DNA of 64,000 nucleotides from Symbiodinium natans (GCA_905221605.1 CAJNDS010002794.1:28501-92500); one strand, 5' to 3'. Positions 51,795 to 61,624 are shown, counted from the stretch's first letter. A program made the numbers and translations. Notes: generated by a model from the letters alone, not told the origin.

Positions 51795-52115
51795 TACCCA
51801 CCAGCTCTGAGGGTGGCCAGCCCGGGTCTCGCGAGTGATGCTCCCGCTCGGCTGGCCACCCTCCCTTGCTGCTGTTCTGCAGACATGCAGGAGGGCTTGG
51901 ATGGTTCGGGATTTGACAAGTACCCCGCGACCAAAGACGCCAAAACCCCTTAATTAAGGAATACACCTGCAATAATCCCCTATTCTAATTTGAGCCATAT
52001 TCCTGAATTAAAGGGTTTTGGAGTCTCTGGGGTATACTCACCAGCACTAAGGGTGGCCAGCCCGGGTCTCGCGAGTGATGCTCCCGCTCGGCTGGCCACC
52101 CTCTTCCGCGACGCA
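51795..52115. repeat. duplicated hairpin element
   Basis: Two copies (51805-51870 and 52045-52110) of a hairpin with arms GGGTGGCCAGCC and GGCTGGCCACCC around a GGGTCTCGCGAGTGATGCTC loop. Between them an inverted pair, CCAAAACCCCTTAATTAAGG and CTGAATTAAAGGGTTTTGG. Confidence 0.8.
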
Positions 52116-52139
52116 CAACCTGCATGGAAATGATGGCAA

Positions 52140-52371
52140 CAAACAGGAGCAAGTTCAGATAGAAAGCGAAAGATGGCGACAGAGAGAGTACATGCGAAAG
52201 CACCGACTACACTCACACGCGCGCACACGCGGTTTCTCAGCCACAACCACGCCCTCAAACAAACACACACACAGACACAAACAAACCTTCCTACACGCGA
52301 GCGTTTTCACGCGCTGGCCCAAGCACTTGCCCCGAGATGCCAATGTAGACGCCTGAGCCGTCGACAGAGAA

Positions 52372-52402
<31 letters not shown>

Positions 52403-53090
52403 AAGAGAGCGAGAGATGCGAAAGCACAGACAGACGCACGCCGAGCTTGTGCGGTTTCTCGGCCCTACAACCCGAACCTCAAAAACAAAACCCAAAAAAA
52501 CAAAGCCCTTCTGCACAGGAGCGTTTGCACTCCAGGGTCCAGCACTTGCGCCAAGCTGCACAACTGGATGCCTGAGCCGTCGACAGTGACAGTGAGAGAG
52601 ATAAAGAGAAACGGAGAGAGAGAACCAAACTGCGCAAGCAGACACAGCGCGAACGCGTGCGGTCACGAGCTTCATCCCTCCACAACTGGATGCCTGAGCC
52701 GTCGACAGTGACAGCGAGAGAGCTAGAGAAAGACGGAGAGAGAGCGAAACTGCGAAAGCAGAGACACAGCGCTCTACAACCCGAACTCCAAAACAAAACC
52801 CAAAGATAAAGCCCTTCTACACGCGAGCTTTATCACTCCAGGGCACAACTGGATGCCTCAGTGATAGTGAGAGAGATAGAAAGAGACGGAGAGAGAGCGA
52901 AACTGTGTGTCCACAGACACAGCGCAGGTGCGGCGGTTTTTCTTGGCCTTGCAACCGAACTCCAAAACAAAAACAGACAAAGCCTCCTACAGGCGAGCGT
53001 TGTCACTCCAGGGCCCAAAGACTTGCACGGAGATGCACAACTGGCTGGCCGTCGACAGTGACAGCGAGAGCTGGAGAAAGATTGGTGTGT
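52140..53090. repeat. tandem array, CGTCGACAGTGACAG-containing unit
   Basis: Four to five diverged copies of a 110-230 bp unit. Each has GCCTGAGCCGTCGACAG, a GAGAGA run, then CAAAACAAAACCCAAA and ACACGCGAGCGTTT. The last copy runs straight into the copia leader. Confidence 0.85.
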
Positions 53091-53159
53091 GCTTGAGTTG
53101 TTTGGTATGGAGGCCGTGGAAGGCCATCGTGCTTCCACAAAGGCGAGGGTGAACCCGGA

Positions 53160-54003
53160 ATGCTTCGTGAGAGAGGCGGAGAGGGGCTAAGCCTCCATGA
53201 GAGACCTGCAGGGTCCAGACACTCCTCAGTTCCACCAAGGAACCCCGTTGTCGGTAGTGGAGTTGCTTTCAGCCCGATGTCGAACTTGTCGGGTGCAGTG
53301 CATCCCACAGGAAGCCCGGTGGTTGGTTCTCCGACTGCTATGGGCACCTCCATACCGGCAATGGCTTCACCCATGTCACCACCAGGTTTGGTGCCACCAC
53401 CGCCTGCAGCAGTGGACCCCGTTGCCGTTCAGGCAGCCCTGGGATCCCAGTTTGGTTCAGACAGTGCAGCAGCAGCGGCAGCAGCAGATATTCAAATGAT
53501 GTCGCTGGTGCAGCAGCTGGTCCAGGACCGGACAAGTGCTAAGAAGAAAGGCAAAGGAGCTGGTGGTAGCTTGAGTAGCATCAGTGACAGCGTGGACCAT
53601 GCCATGGAGGTTGATGATGGGAACGACGCTCCTATCAGGAATCCTAAGGCAGACTCATATGTGCCGAAGTTGCCCATGTTGGATGGTGGACGCATGAACA
53701 AGGGTCGGCGTGCCGAGATCGAAGCATGGGTTGAGTACCTTGAAGTGTTTTTGCCATGGATTGCCTTGTTTGATGATAGAATACCGTCGGAAGTGCAGAC
53801 TTGTTTTGTGAAGACAGGCCAATCCTGAACAAAGACTTGGCGAAAGGAGAGAGCATCAGGAGTACCAGAGTGCTCCTTGACCTTCGGCAGTCCTTTGCGA
53901 ACTTTTCCCGTGAGCTTGACATTTTGAAGCAAGTCGAGCGTGAACAGCTTGGTGTTCCGGCAGGCTATGAGGCCAACCCCCTGCCTCTGCGAAGGATCGT
54001 CCT
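53160..54003 (+). pseudogene. gag: copia gag, N-terminal part (frame-broken)
   Basis: ATG at 53160. A Pro/Ala-rich leader (SPPGLVPPPPAAVDPVAVQA) is followed by a helix VQQLVQDRTSAKKKGKG and KLPMLDGGRMNKGRRAEIEA WVEYLEVF, typical of copia gag. The frame stops at 53826. Protein-like sequence continues in a second frame (ILNKDLAKGESIRSTRVLLD LRQSFANF) to about 53990 and then moves into the pol frame. So two indels lie within 200 bp. A short overlapping ORF from ATG 53107 (27 codons) precedes it. Confidence 0.65.
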
Positions 54004-57000
54004 TTGGAAGTGTTCCGCAGCGTGCAGGTTGAGCTTGCAAAGTATGGTCGACTTGTTGCTGCGTTCCCAGACCTTGCGTTGAGTGAAGCGGATCAGAGCA
54101 TGATTGTGTTGAAGGGTCTTGATGCGGATGTGAAGAGGTACATCTTGTTGCATGCGAAGATTGACTCTATGAGTGAGCTTGAGACTGCGATCAAGTTCTA
54201 CGACGCAAACATCAAGATCCTTACCTTCGCCGATTCCGGGCGAGGTCGCGACCGCAGGAACAACAACGACATAGCGAATCCGCTGAACTTCAAGGGCGAT
54301 GGAAAGGGGAAGGACAAGGGGAAGGACAAGGGGAAAGATAAAGGAAAGGACAAAGGGAAGGACAAGGGAAAGGACAAAGGTCGCTCAGGAAAGGACAAGC
54401 ATGACAAGAAGGGAGAGAAAGGTGGAAAGGGGAACGCTACTCAAGACCCTGGAAAAGGGGGCGGTGGTAGCTCTGGTGGTGACCCAAAGCACGACAAGCG
54501 TGCCAACGTGAAGTGCTACAACTGCAATGAATTGGGGCACTATTCAAACCGATGCCCTAAGAAAGCGGCCAAAGGTGTGGCGGCAGCAGCGACGCTTCTC
54601 GAACCGCAATTGGCGGCTTTGACCTTGGAGGGCCCGCGCGTGTTTGCAGCGGCAGTTGGTTGCGAGTTCTTTGATATCGCTCAGGGAGATTCCGACAATG
54701 AGTCGAGCTTGAGCGATGGTGAGTGGGAAGCCTTTGGAAGGTCGTGGTTGTTGGAGAGTTCAGAGGCCACAGTTGAGCTTGGAACCTCGCAGCTTGGAAG
54801 CCTAGAGACCCCCGTTGAGCTCGAGAAGGCCCCAGTTGAGCTTGGAACCTCGCAGCTTGGAAGCCTAGAGACCCCCGTTGAGCTCGAGAAGGCCCCAGTT
54901 GAGCTTGGAACATCGCAGCTTGGAAGCCTAGAGACCCCCGTTGAGCTTGAGAAGGCCCCAGTTGAGCTTGGAACGTCGCAGCTTGGAAGCCTAGAGACCC
55001 CCGTTGAGCTTGAGAAGGCCCCAGTTGAGCTTGGAACGTCGCAGCTTGGAAGCCTAGAGACCCCCGTTGAGCTTGAGAAGGCCCCGTCGACGCTTGGTGA
55101 GCATGGATTGAGTGAATTTTATTTTCATGACATGAGCATGGCAGCCCCGCATGTGACACATGGTAGCAGTTCTGAAGCCATGGACTGGTGGTTGCTGGAC
55201 TCCGGAGCGTCGACGCACCTGATCAGCGAGGAGACACTGCAGCATGTGCAAGTGCTGAGCCTGAGTGAGCATGTTGGTAGAGACTGTGTGACTGCCACGG
55301 GTGCTTCCATAGGGGTTCAGAGCCTAGGACGACTCCTGAATAGGAATTGGACAGTCTCTTTTGCCCCCCATCTCCACGTGCAAGCTGGTGGTTTTAAATT
55401 TAAGGCTGTGTGGTCCAACAACTGTTGCTGGTTGCAGAGTCATGCGGTGGCATGGGCCTGTTTGGTGTCTCAAGAACAGAGCGCAGCGCAGCAGATTGCA
55501 GACCCCTCGTGTACGAGGCCTTCCGCAGCCCGAGAAGATGGCCTCCTCCAGCGAAAGCGAAGTGGAATGGCGCATGGAAGGGAAGGACAAAGGGAAGCTG
55601 GTCCGGAGAGTCGTGGCGACTCAAGCGGCCTCAATCTCGGTGGGAGAAGAGGACTTCGAGGAGAGCACCCGGTTGGCCACAGCTACATCCACGGAGACAG
55701 AGGGCGCAATCCTCTTGGTGCCCGCGGATGCCGAGTCCCAGGTGGTGTTGAAGCCGGGCGAGATCGAGACCCCAGGACCCGCCAAAGTTCCTCAGCAGAA
55801 GCCCATGCCAAAGAAGCCGAAAGTGAAGAAGATGCCCCAGAAGCCCCTCGTGAAGAGAATGCCAAAGGCAGCGAGCTCTTCGTCGACAAAGAGGACTCCC
55901 GTGAAGCTGGTGCCTCGTTCCGATCGCCAGCAGCCGTGGTTGACGTTGTGGAGTGCAAGTTCAAGGGCAGTGAAGAAGCAGAAGCTCAAGGAAAGCCGCA
56001 TGACGTCAGCTGCAAAGTCCGATTTGAACCGCTTTCGCAAGGAGAAGAAGGGCCCAGAGAGACGGACGCTGGAGGAGCACCTCAAGGAGCATTTTTTGCA
56101 GTGCCTGGACCGCAAGGCCCCCTACACTGTGACGACCATCTCCGAGATCATCAAGGAGAAAGCAAAGCCCCCGAGCCCACCGAGGAAGGAAGCCGACTCC
56201 CCGGGTACCCGGAAAGGTTGCCTACCCCTCCGCGGGTTCCGCCACGTCGACGCTTGCCCACGCCTCCGAGGAATCCGACATCGCCAAGGGCCAGCGCATC
56301 ACGGGCACCAGCTACGCCGCCAAAGACATCGCCATTCTACTTCGAGTGGATGGAGTGTGGTGACGGACCGAAAGCGCTGAGTGCAGTCAGCCAGAAAGGA
56401 TCTTCCCAGGCAATGGCGAGCAGCAAAAATCTTGATGTGCTTGATGGTTGTGCTTGCGCTTGTGATGTTGGCATGAGTGGCATGGTTGGCATGAGTGGCA
56501 TGGTTGAGCATGTGTGTGTTGGTGAGCTTGATCAGGAGAAAGCACCGGCCTCAGACGGCGACCAGGCGTGGTTGCTGCGTGGTGATCAGGAGTTGCTTCA
56601 CCAGGAGTTGTGGGGAAAGGTTCACCGTGAGCATGTGTTGCGAAGTCATGTTCCTTTTAATTCCAGCTGTGAGCATTGCGTGCGTGGTAGAGGTCTTGAA
56701 CCAGCTAGGAAAATCGAGAGGGATTCCGGAGAGGGAGCCCAAAAGGAGGTTCAGATCGACAAGTTCTTCTACAAGGGGATTTGGTTCCTGGTGTTGGTGC
56801 TTGTTGGTTGCTTTGCCATCGGAACAGTGATGTACCGTGAAGTTTCAGGACCGCGTGGAGCAGCAGCGCGTGAGGTGATGCTTGGAGAGATGTCGGCGTG
56901 GGGACGTAGTGTTGGCTTGGTTGGAGTTGAAGCGCGTGACTTGTCGGTTTGCGTGAAGTCGGATCTTGAGGGGGTGGTGAAGAACCTTGCTCAGGGTTTC

Positions 57001-60000
57001 GCCGATACCATGACCGTTGGTGCGGTTGAGGTGTCTGATGTTCCGGTTGGTCGGCACGCCCCGGTCGCAGAGAGGGCCATCCGAACATTGAAGGAAAACG
57101 CGAACGCGTTGTGCGCCGGATTGGAGCAAGTTGGCCTAGAGCCATGTGGCAGAGGAGTCAGCTTTCTTCTCTCTCACTGTGCTCAGGCACACAACCGCTA
57201 CCAAATCCAGCCTGGATCGGCAATGACTCCTGAACAACGTAGTTTAAGAACTATGAGGCAGCCTCGGGCGATATACGTCTGGGGAGCGTCAATCTTGGCC
57301 ACACCTCCGCCGAGTCTACGACAATTCATCACGGGCAGATATGGACAGGCTGCCTACTTAGGCCCTGAAGTCGCGGGTGGCAGTCATCTGGTGCAGTTCC
57401 GACTGAAGGATGGTTCGTTGAAGATTGCCCGGTCAGCCCGAATCAGGATGTTGGTGCCCATGACCTTTGAGTTGTCAGCCTTGCGTGGTATTTGCCGTAT
57501 GTTGCCCGAGCGTGCTGGTGACGTTGTGCGTGGCTTGCCAGCGGTTGATCAAGGGAACATGCGGGATCTTCCAATCCCAAACACCGAGACTCGCGGACCG
57601 CCAGCATCGTGGGTCGAGGAAAATGGCAGGACCCCGAGGTGTCGAGCGTGTCGATTGAGGGGTGTTCCGGCGGACAAGGCGTGGCACACTCAGAAGTGTC
57701 GTGACAGATACGCTGCGTACGTGAAGAGCTCTTTTGATCCGAATCAGTTTGTGCTTGATGATGCCCAGCATGAGTTGGAGATCGAAGGAGTCGAGCTTGA
57801 TCTTGGTTCGCGTGCTTTTGGTGAGCTTGACGTCGGGTTGGAGTTGCCTGATGATGTGCAGGATTATGAACCGACTGAAGATGAGGGAGAGCGAGGCCTC
57901 GGTGAGTCCTTCTTGCCTGAAGGGGTGCTTGAGGGTGAACCCGGAGACTCTGTTGGAGTTGAACCTGCAGCTTCAGAAGAGGCTGACTTCATGGAAGTTG
58001 AGCCAGAAAGCCTGGATCGGGTGCCAGAGCCAGAGTCCGATGCCATGGTCAACAACGTCTTGTTCCGTGAGTCGTTGGGTTTCGCCGCTGTTGCAAATCC
58101 CAGTACCGGAGGACAGACAGTGAAGCTTGGTGGTGAGACTCTTGTGGTTGAAATGCCCTCATCTTCCAAGGATGATGTCACCGGACATGCATTGGACCTT
58201 GGTCTGACCTACGAAGGCATGTTGCGTGAGTTGAGTGCGCTTGAGTCCCTTGCAGTCGGTGATGTGATTTGGCATGTGGATCCGAAGCAGAAAGTGATAT
58301 CCACAAGATGGGTGTCAAATGCAAAGCTGGAGCGGGTTGACGGCAAAGAAAGACCACTGGTTCGTTGTCGGGTTGTTGCGCGTGATTTCGCCCAGGGAGC
58401 AACGGCTGCTCAGCTTGGCATTTCTGCGGCGACCAGCTCAGCCGAGGCATTGAGGACCTTCCTCTTTTATGCCGGCTCGAAGAGGCAGAACGTCGTAGGC
58501 CTCGACGTCAGTACGGCGTTCTTGTTCGCAGAGTTAGAAGAAGAAGACGGCACGGTAGTGGTGCGGCTCCCTGCTGGAGTTACCGGTCCCAATGGAAGGC
58601 CTGGGTTCATGCGACTTCGCAAGGCTCTTTATGGGTTGAGAGCCGCGGCCCAGACCTGGGCTCGTCATCTCGCAAAGCTCCTCAAGCGCCTCTGCGACCT
58701 CACTCCATGTGAAACAGAGCCATGCCTCTTCTCAGGTGTGGTTCTCGGTGGACAGAGGGTGGCAGTGTTGTGCTACGTAGACGATCTCCTCATCAGCGGC
58801 GACAGCGACGAGGCCATCTACTACGTGGTGGAGAAGCTTAAGAGCGCGGTGAAGATCAAGGTGACCGCTGACTTGGATCGTGATCAGCAAATCACGTTTC
58901 TTGGTCGTCAAATCACCAGGAAGAAGGGCGAGGACTCTTTGGTGATTGGCATGGCAGGCGAGTACTACCAGGAGATCTATGAGGGTTTTGGACTTGGGAA
59001 GAGTCCGAAGTCTTGCCCGACGCCGCCGAATCTTCGAGAACTTTACGACAGAGAAGAAGAAGTCTTGGAGCGGGAGTTGAGCTCAGAAGCTGCTGCTCGA
59101 TATCGCTCTACGCTGGGACGCCTTTCATGGTTGGCCATGACGCGCGTGGATCTAGCATATTATGTTTCCATGCTAGCTCGAGGCCAGGCCAGTCCACGTG
59201 AGAAGCATGAACGTGCGATGCGGATGGTATTACGGTATCTTCGGCATGTTCAGGACTTTCGACAAATCGTCCATCCAGTTGATGAACGGAGCCTTCGGTT
59301 GGATTGCTACGTGGATGCGTCATGGGGCAGTGAGAGGAGCGTTGATCGCAAGAGTGTGAGCGGTGGTTGCATCATGCTTGGTGGTTTCTGCTTGAAAGCG
59401 TGGTCACGGCTTCAACAAGCTGTCGCTCTCAGCTCAGCAGAGTCGGAGTTGTACGGATTGGTTGAGGGAGCAAAGGAATCACTTTCAATCCGAAGGGCAA
59501 TTTCCCACGTGTTTGGATGGGAGGAGTTGTGCGCACCGCACCTCTTTTGCGACTCCGAGGCCGCCATTGCCATCAGCAGGGCTGACGGCTTGAGGCGTGT
59601 CAGACATATAGATCTGAGAGCATGCTTTATACAAGATCAGCTCCGACAGCGACTTCTCTTCATCTTCGGAGTGCGAGGAGCCTCCAACGTCGCCGACCTC
59701 TTCACAAAATCGTTAGATGCCCGGACTACGTTGAAACACATGTTGAGCCTTGGTTTGTCCGAAGTCACTGTTGCAGCTTGCGTTGGTGAGTTGGCGTGTT
59801 TCGTTGGCTTGCTTGGTGCTGCTGTGGCTGGCAAAGATCATGTGTCTCTTGCAGATCGGTATCGTTTGATGGAGTTTGCCAAGTGGTTGGTGGTTGAGTT
59901 CTGTGCGCCTCCCATGTCGAGCATGTTGGCTGCGTCGCGAGCGTGCTCCTGGGTTGGTGTGTTGACTGTCAGTGAGGCAGATGACGGCGGAGACCCGGCC

Positions 60001-60525
60001 ACTACAGCGCAGCTTCAACAGATCTGCACTCTCCACATCCGCAGGGGGGGTTTCGTCTACTTGTGGGCTAGTACTCCGTGCACCGGTGGTTGTCTGTACC
60101 AGCATCTACATGCACGTGATCCAGCCTACAGACGCGGTCGCTTGGCACGGCACTGGTCGCTACACAGGAAGCTGTGGAAGGCTTTTATGTCGCTGTGTGA
60201 CTACGTCCATGCTTGGTCGATCGAGTGGCCCCGAGCCTGTGCTTACTGGTCATGGAACCAGACTATCCGTTTTCTGCAGTCGCGACCGTACATGTTGCAC
60301 GATGTGTTGGTTGACGGTTGCTCGCTTGGCATGCGTGGTCGAGATGGCGAGTTGATCTACAAACGTTGGCGTGTCATCACGACGATGGAGTCGGTTGCTC
60401 GCAGCTTGTCGGTCTTTCGGTGCCCAGGTGATGGTCATCCACATTCCGCCAACTTCGATCTCAAGAATACCCAACACTACCCGGAGAAGTTGACGAACGC
60501 TTTCTTGCACGCGTTAAACGCATGA
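54004..60525 (+). CDS. pol: copia gag-pol polyprotein
   Basis: 2,173 codons. First the gag end (VELAKYGRLVAAFPDLALSE), a KGKDKG basic run, and a CCHC knuckle CYNCNELGHYSNRC near residue 175. Then five 21-residue repeats (54773-55087) and the protease DSGAST near residue 399. Integrase has HREHV...CEHC near 872-886, Asp 918, Asp 985 and Glu 1022. RT has VGLDVSTAFLFAEL and YVDDLL near 1592. RNase H has YVDAS near 1769, SSAESELYG and CDSEAAI. A roughly 240-residue extension after FTKSLDAR has WASTPCTGG and IEWPRACAYW. Between protease and integrase (55.4-56.2 kb) another frame looks more protein-like. Copies DNA from RNA and inserts it in the genome. Confidence 0.82.
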   Translation: MEVFRSVQVELAKYGRLVAAFPDLALSEADQSMIVLKGLDADVKRYILLHAKIDSMSELETAIKFYDANIKILTFADSGRGRDRRNNNDIANPLNFKGDGKGKDKGKDKGKDKGKDKGKDKGKDKGRSGKDKHDKKGEKGGKGNATQDPGKGGGGSSGGDPKHDKRANVKCYNCNELGHYSNRCPKKAAKGVAAAATLLEPQLAALTLEGPRVFAAAVGCEFFDIAQGDSDNESSLSDGEWEAFGRSWLLESSEATVELGTSQLGSLETPVELEKAPVELGTSQLGSLETPVELEKAPVELGTSQLGSLETPVELEKAPVELGTSQLGSLETPVELEKAPVELGTSQLGSLETPVELEKAPSTLGEHGLSEFYFHDMSMAAPHVTHGSSSEAMDWWLLDSGASTHLISEETLQHVQVLSLSEHVGRDCVTATGASIGVQSLGRLLNRNWTVSFAPHLHVQAGGFKFKAVWSNNCCWLQSHAVAWACLVSQEQSAAQQIADPSCTRPSAAREDGLLQRKRSGMAHGREGQREAGPESRGDSSGLNLGGRRGLRGEHPVGHSYIHGDRGRNPLGARGCRVPGGVEAGRDRDPRTRQSSSAEAHAKEAESEEDAPEAPREENAKGSELFVDKEDSREAGASFRSPAAVVDVVECKFKGSEEAEAQGKPHDVSCKVRFEPLSQGEEGPRETDAGGAPQGAFFAVPGPQGPLHCDDHLRDHQGESKAPEPTEEGSRLPGYPERLPTPPRVPPRRRLPTPPRNPTSPRASASRAPATPPKTSPFYFEWMECGDGPKALSAVSQKGSSQAMASSKNLDVLDGCACACDVGMSGMVGMSGMVEHVCVGELDQEKAPASDGDQAWLLRGDQELLHQELWGKVHREHVLRSHVPFNSSCEHCVRGRGLEPARKIERDSGEGAQKEVQIDKFFYKGIWFLVLVLVGCFAIGTVMYREVSGPRGAAAREVMLGEMSAWGRSVGLVGVEARDLSVCVKSDLEGVVKNLAQGFADTMTVGAVEVSDVPVGRHAPVAERAIRTLKENANALCAGLEQVGLEPCGRGVSFLLSHCAQAHNRYQIQPGSAMTPEQRSLRTMRQPRAIYVWGASILATPPPSLRQFITGRYGQAAYLGPEVAGGSHLVQFRLKDGSLKIARSARIRMLVPMTFELSALRGICRMLPERAGDVVRGLPAVDQGNMRDLPIPNTETRGPPASWVEENGRTPRCRACRLRGVPADKAWHTQKCRDRYAAYVKSSFDPNQFVLDDAQHELEIEGVELDLGSRAFGELDVGLELPDDVQDYEPTEDEGERGLGESFLPEGVLEGEPGDSVGVEPAASEEADFMEVEPESLDRVPEPESDAMVNNVLFRESLGFAAVANPSTGGQTVKLGGETLVVEMPSSSKDDVTGHALDLGLTYEGMLRELSALESLAVGDVIWHVDPKQKVISTRWVSNAKLERVDGKERPLVRCRVVARDFAQGATAAQLGISAATSSAEALRTFLFYAGSKRQNVVGLDVSTAFLFAELEEEDGTVVVRLPAGVTGPNGRPGFMRLRKALYGLRAAAQTWARHLAKLLKRLCDLTPCETEPCLFSGVVLGGQRVAVLCYVDDLLISGDSDEAIYYVVEKLKSAVKIKVTADLDRDQQITFLGRQITRKKGEDSLVIGMAGEYYQEIYEGFGLGKSPKSCPTPPNLRELYDREEEVLERELSSEAAARYRSTLGRLSWLAMTRVDLAYYVSMLARGQASPREKHERAMRMVLRYLRHVQDFRQIVHPVDERSLRLDCYVDASWGSERSVDRKSVSGGCIMLGGFCLKAWSRLQQAVALSSAESELYGLVEGAKESLSIRRAISHVFGWEELCAPHLFCDSEAAIAISRADGLRRVRHIDLRACFIQDQLRQRLLFIFGVRGASNVADLFTKSLDARTTLKHMLSLGLSEVTVAACVGELACFVGLLGAAVAGKDHVSLADRYRLMEFAKWLVVEFCAPPMSSMLAASRACSWVGVLTVSEADDGGDPATTAQLQQICTLHIRRGGFVYLWASTPCTGGCLYQHLHARDPAYRRGRLARHWSLHRKLWKAFMSLCDYVHAWSIEWPRACAYWSWNQTIRFLQSRPYMLHDVLVDGCSLGMRGRDGELIYKRWRVITTMESVARSLSVFRCPGDGHPHSANFDLKNTQHYPEKLTNAFLHALNA
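54773..55087 (+). repeat. 63-bp coding tandem repeat, five copies
   Basis: The unit encodes VELGTSQLGSLETPVELEKA P. The copies are nearly identical at DNA level, differing at a few third positions such as GAGCTC/GAGCTT. Confidence 0.95.
55500..56200 (+). other. alternative reading frame within copia
   Basis: In the frame starting MASSSESEVEWRMEGKDKGK the sequence is acidic/basic and protein-like (VKKMPQKPLVKRMPKAASSS, RTLEEHLKEHFLQCLDRKAP). In the main pol frame the same bases give Gly/Arg-rich sequence. I infer two compensating frame changes near 55.4 and 56.2 kb, or a true overlap. Confidence 0.5.
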
Positions 60526-60600
60526 CACCGCGAGATTTGCTCAAAGTTTTTCCTCTTTTTACTTTGCCTTCGGTACGGTGTATAGAGCATAGGACGTGCC

Positions 60601-61038
60601 ATGGATGATATGGTTGAGGTTGAAAGCGCTGTGAGGCGCACTTGGGTTCGAGAGCTCTGGATGCAATGGGTTCCTCAGCAGCAGGTGGAAGTCAGTTTGA
60701 TCGCCTTCCTTGCGATGTTTTCCTTGGCGATGCTTGGCAGCTTCCTCGCTGGAATCTTTGTGCAGCAATACCGACAGCGTCACAGCCATATTCTATCTTT
60801 GAGTGAGCTTCTTGCCTTTCTTCCGGTGGAACAAAGTCGGAGAGCAATTATCACTACGCGGCATGGATACGCCTTTCATGTTCGCAGCGATTGCCCCGCC
60901 CTGCGCAATACCCACCCAGGCAATCTGCAGCGTCGAGTTGCTTGTGAGCTTTGTCTGCAATACTTGCACGTGGACCAGCCGACACCCACCGTGTCGAGGG
61001 GGGGTGTAGAAGTTCGAGAACTGTGCGTCATCCTGTGA
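60601..61038 (+). CDS. small membrane protein after copia pol
   Basis: ATG at 60601, 145 residues, 75 bp after the pol stop. One strong membrane helix at about residues 32-54 (SLIAFLAMFSLAMLGSFLAG). A Cys/His part follows: GYAFHVRSDCPALRNTHPGN then RRVACELCLQYL, finger-like. It overlaps the putative polypurine tract. It occupies the place of env in some retroelements but is far too small for a fusion protein, so I call it an accessory ORF of unknown role. Confidence 0.5.
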   Translation: MDDMVEVESAVRRTWVRELWMQWVPQQQVEVSLIAFLAMFSLAMLGSFLAGIFVQQYRQRHSHILSLSELLAFLPVEQSRRAIITTRHGYAFHVRSDCPALRNTHPGNLQRRVACELCLQYLHVDQPTPTVSRGGVEVRELCVIL

Positions 61039-61251
61039 GGGTGCGACACGGTGAGTTTTGCAGTTTGCAGTTTTGTGTGCATAGCTTGGAGTCTGCTCAG
61101 CTTTTGAAGTTTTCCCAGTAGCTTGAGTACGATTAGTGGTGCAGGAACGTTTTGCCTCGTAGGGAACCACTCTCGTCGAGTTTCGTGACTCGAAGGTAGT
61201 TTTGGAGGTCTTTTAAGCCGAGCTGTCAAGTTGGAGAGCTGTGATACGTTT

Positions 61252-61266
61252 TCCACTTTGGCTCAA
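61252..61266 (+). other. spliced-leader-like 15-mer
   Basis: CCACTTTGGCTCAAG differs by one base from the last 15 nt of the dinoflagellate spliced leader. Single copy, no acceptor comparison available. Confidence 0.4.
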
Positions 61267-61407
61267 GTGACGAGCACTGGTGTGAGTGCTGCAAGCCAAA
61301 ACAGAAGTGTTGTCCGAGTGTCTGAGCGTGCTTGCTTGATTTGGACTTGTGTGAGTTGGCTTGGTTGTATCCTTGGTGCCTTGCTTGGCATCTTGGGTTT
61401 TTAACGA

Positions 61408-61620
61408 GGTGCACAGGCCCTTCCGGGTCAGGCGTGCTCGCAGGTGCCCGCACATGTGCAGGCTCAAGGTGCACAGGCCCTTCCGGGTCAGACGTGCGTA
61501 CAGGTGCCAGTAAGGCACAGGCTCCAGGTGCACAGGCCCTTCCGGCTCAGGCGTGCTCGCAGGTGCCCACACACTCATCAAGGTGCACAGGCCCCTCCAG
61601 GTCAGGCGTGCCCGTGGGCA
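61408..61620 (+). repeat. tandem repeat, about 60-bp unit
   Basis: Four copies of GTGCACAGGCCCTTCCGGGT then CAGGCGTGCTCGCAGGTGCC, with the last more diverged. Confidence 0.9.
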
Positions 61621-61624
61621 CCCG

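Larger units (their letters stand above)
53107..61038 (+). mobile_element. Ty1/copia-type retrotransposon
   Basis: The plus-strand order is gag, protease, integrase, RT, RNase H, the Ty1/copia arrangement with integrase before RT, then a C-terminal extension and a small membrane ORF. A purine-rich CGAGGGGGGGTG at 61000-61011 could be the polypurine tract. No LTR pair was found by eye. Gag is broken while pol is open for 2,173 codons. Confidence 0.85.

Noticed and set aside
53107-61400. An LTR pair around the copia element
   Set aside because: I compared the leader (53.06-53.16 kb) with 60.5-61.4 kb by eye and found no convincing direct repeat.
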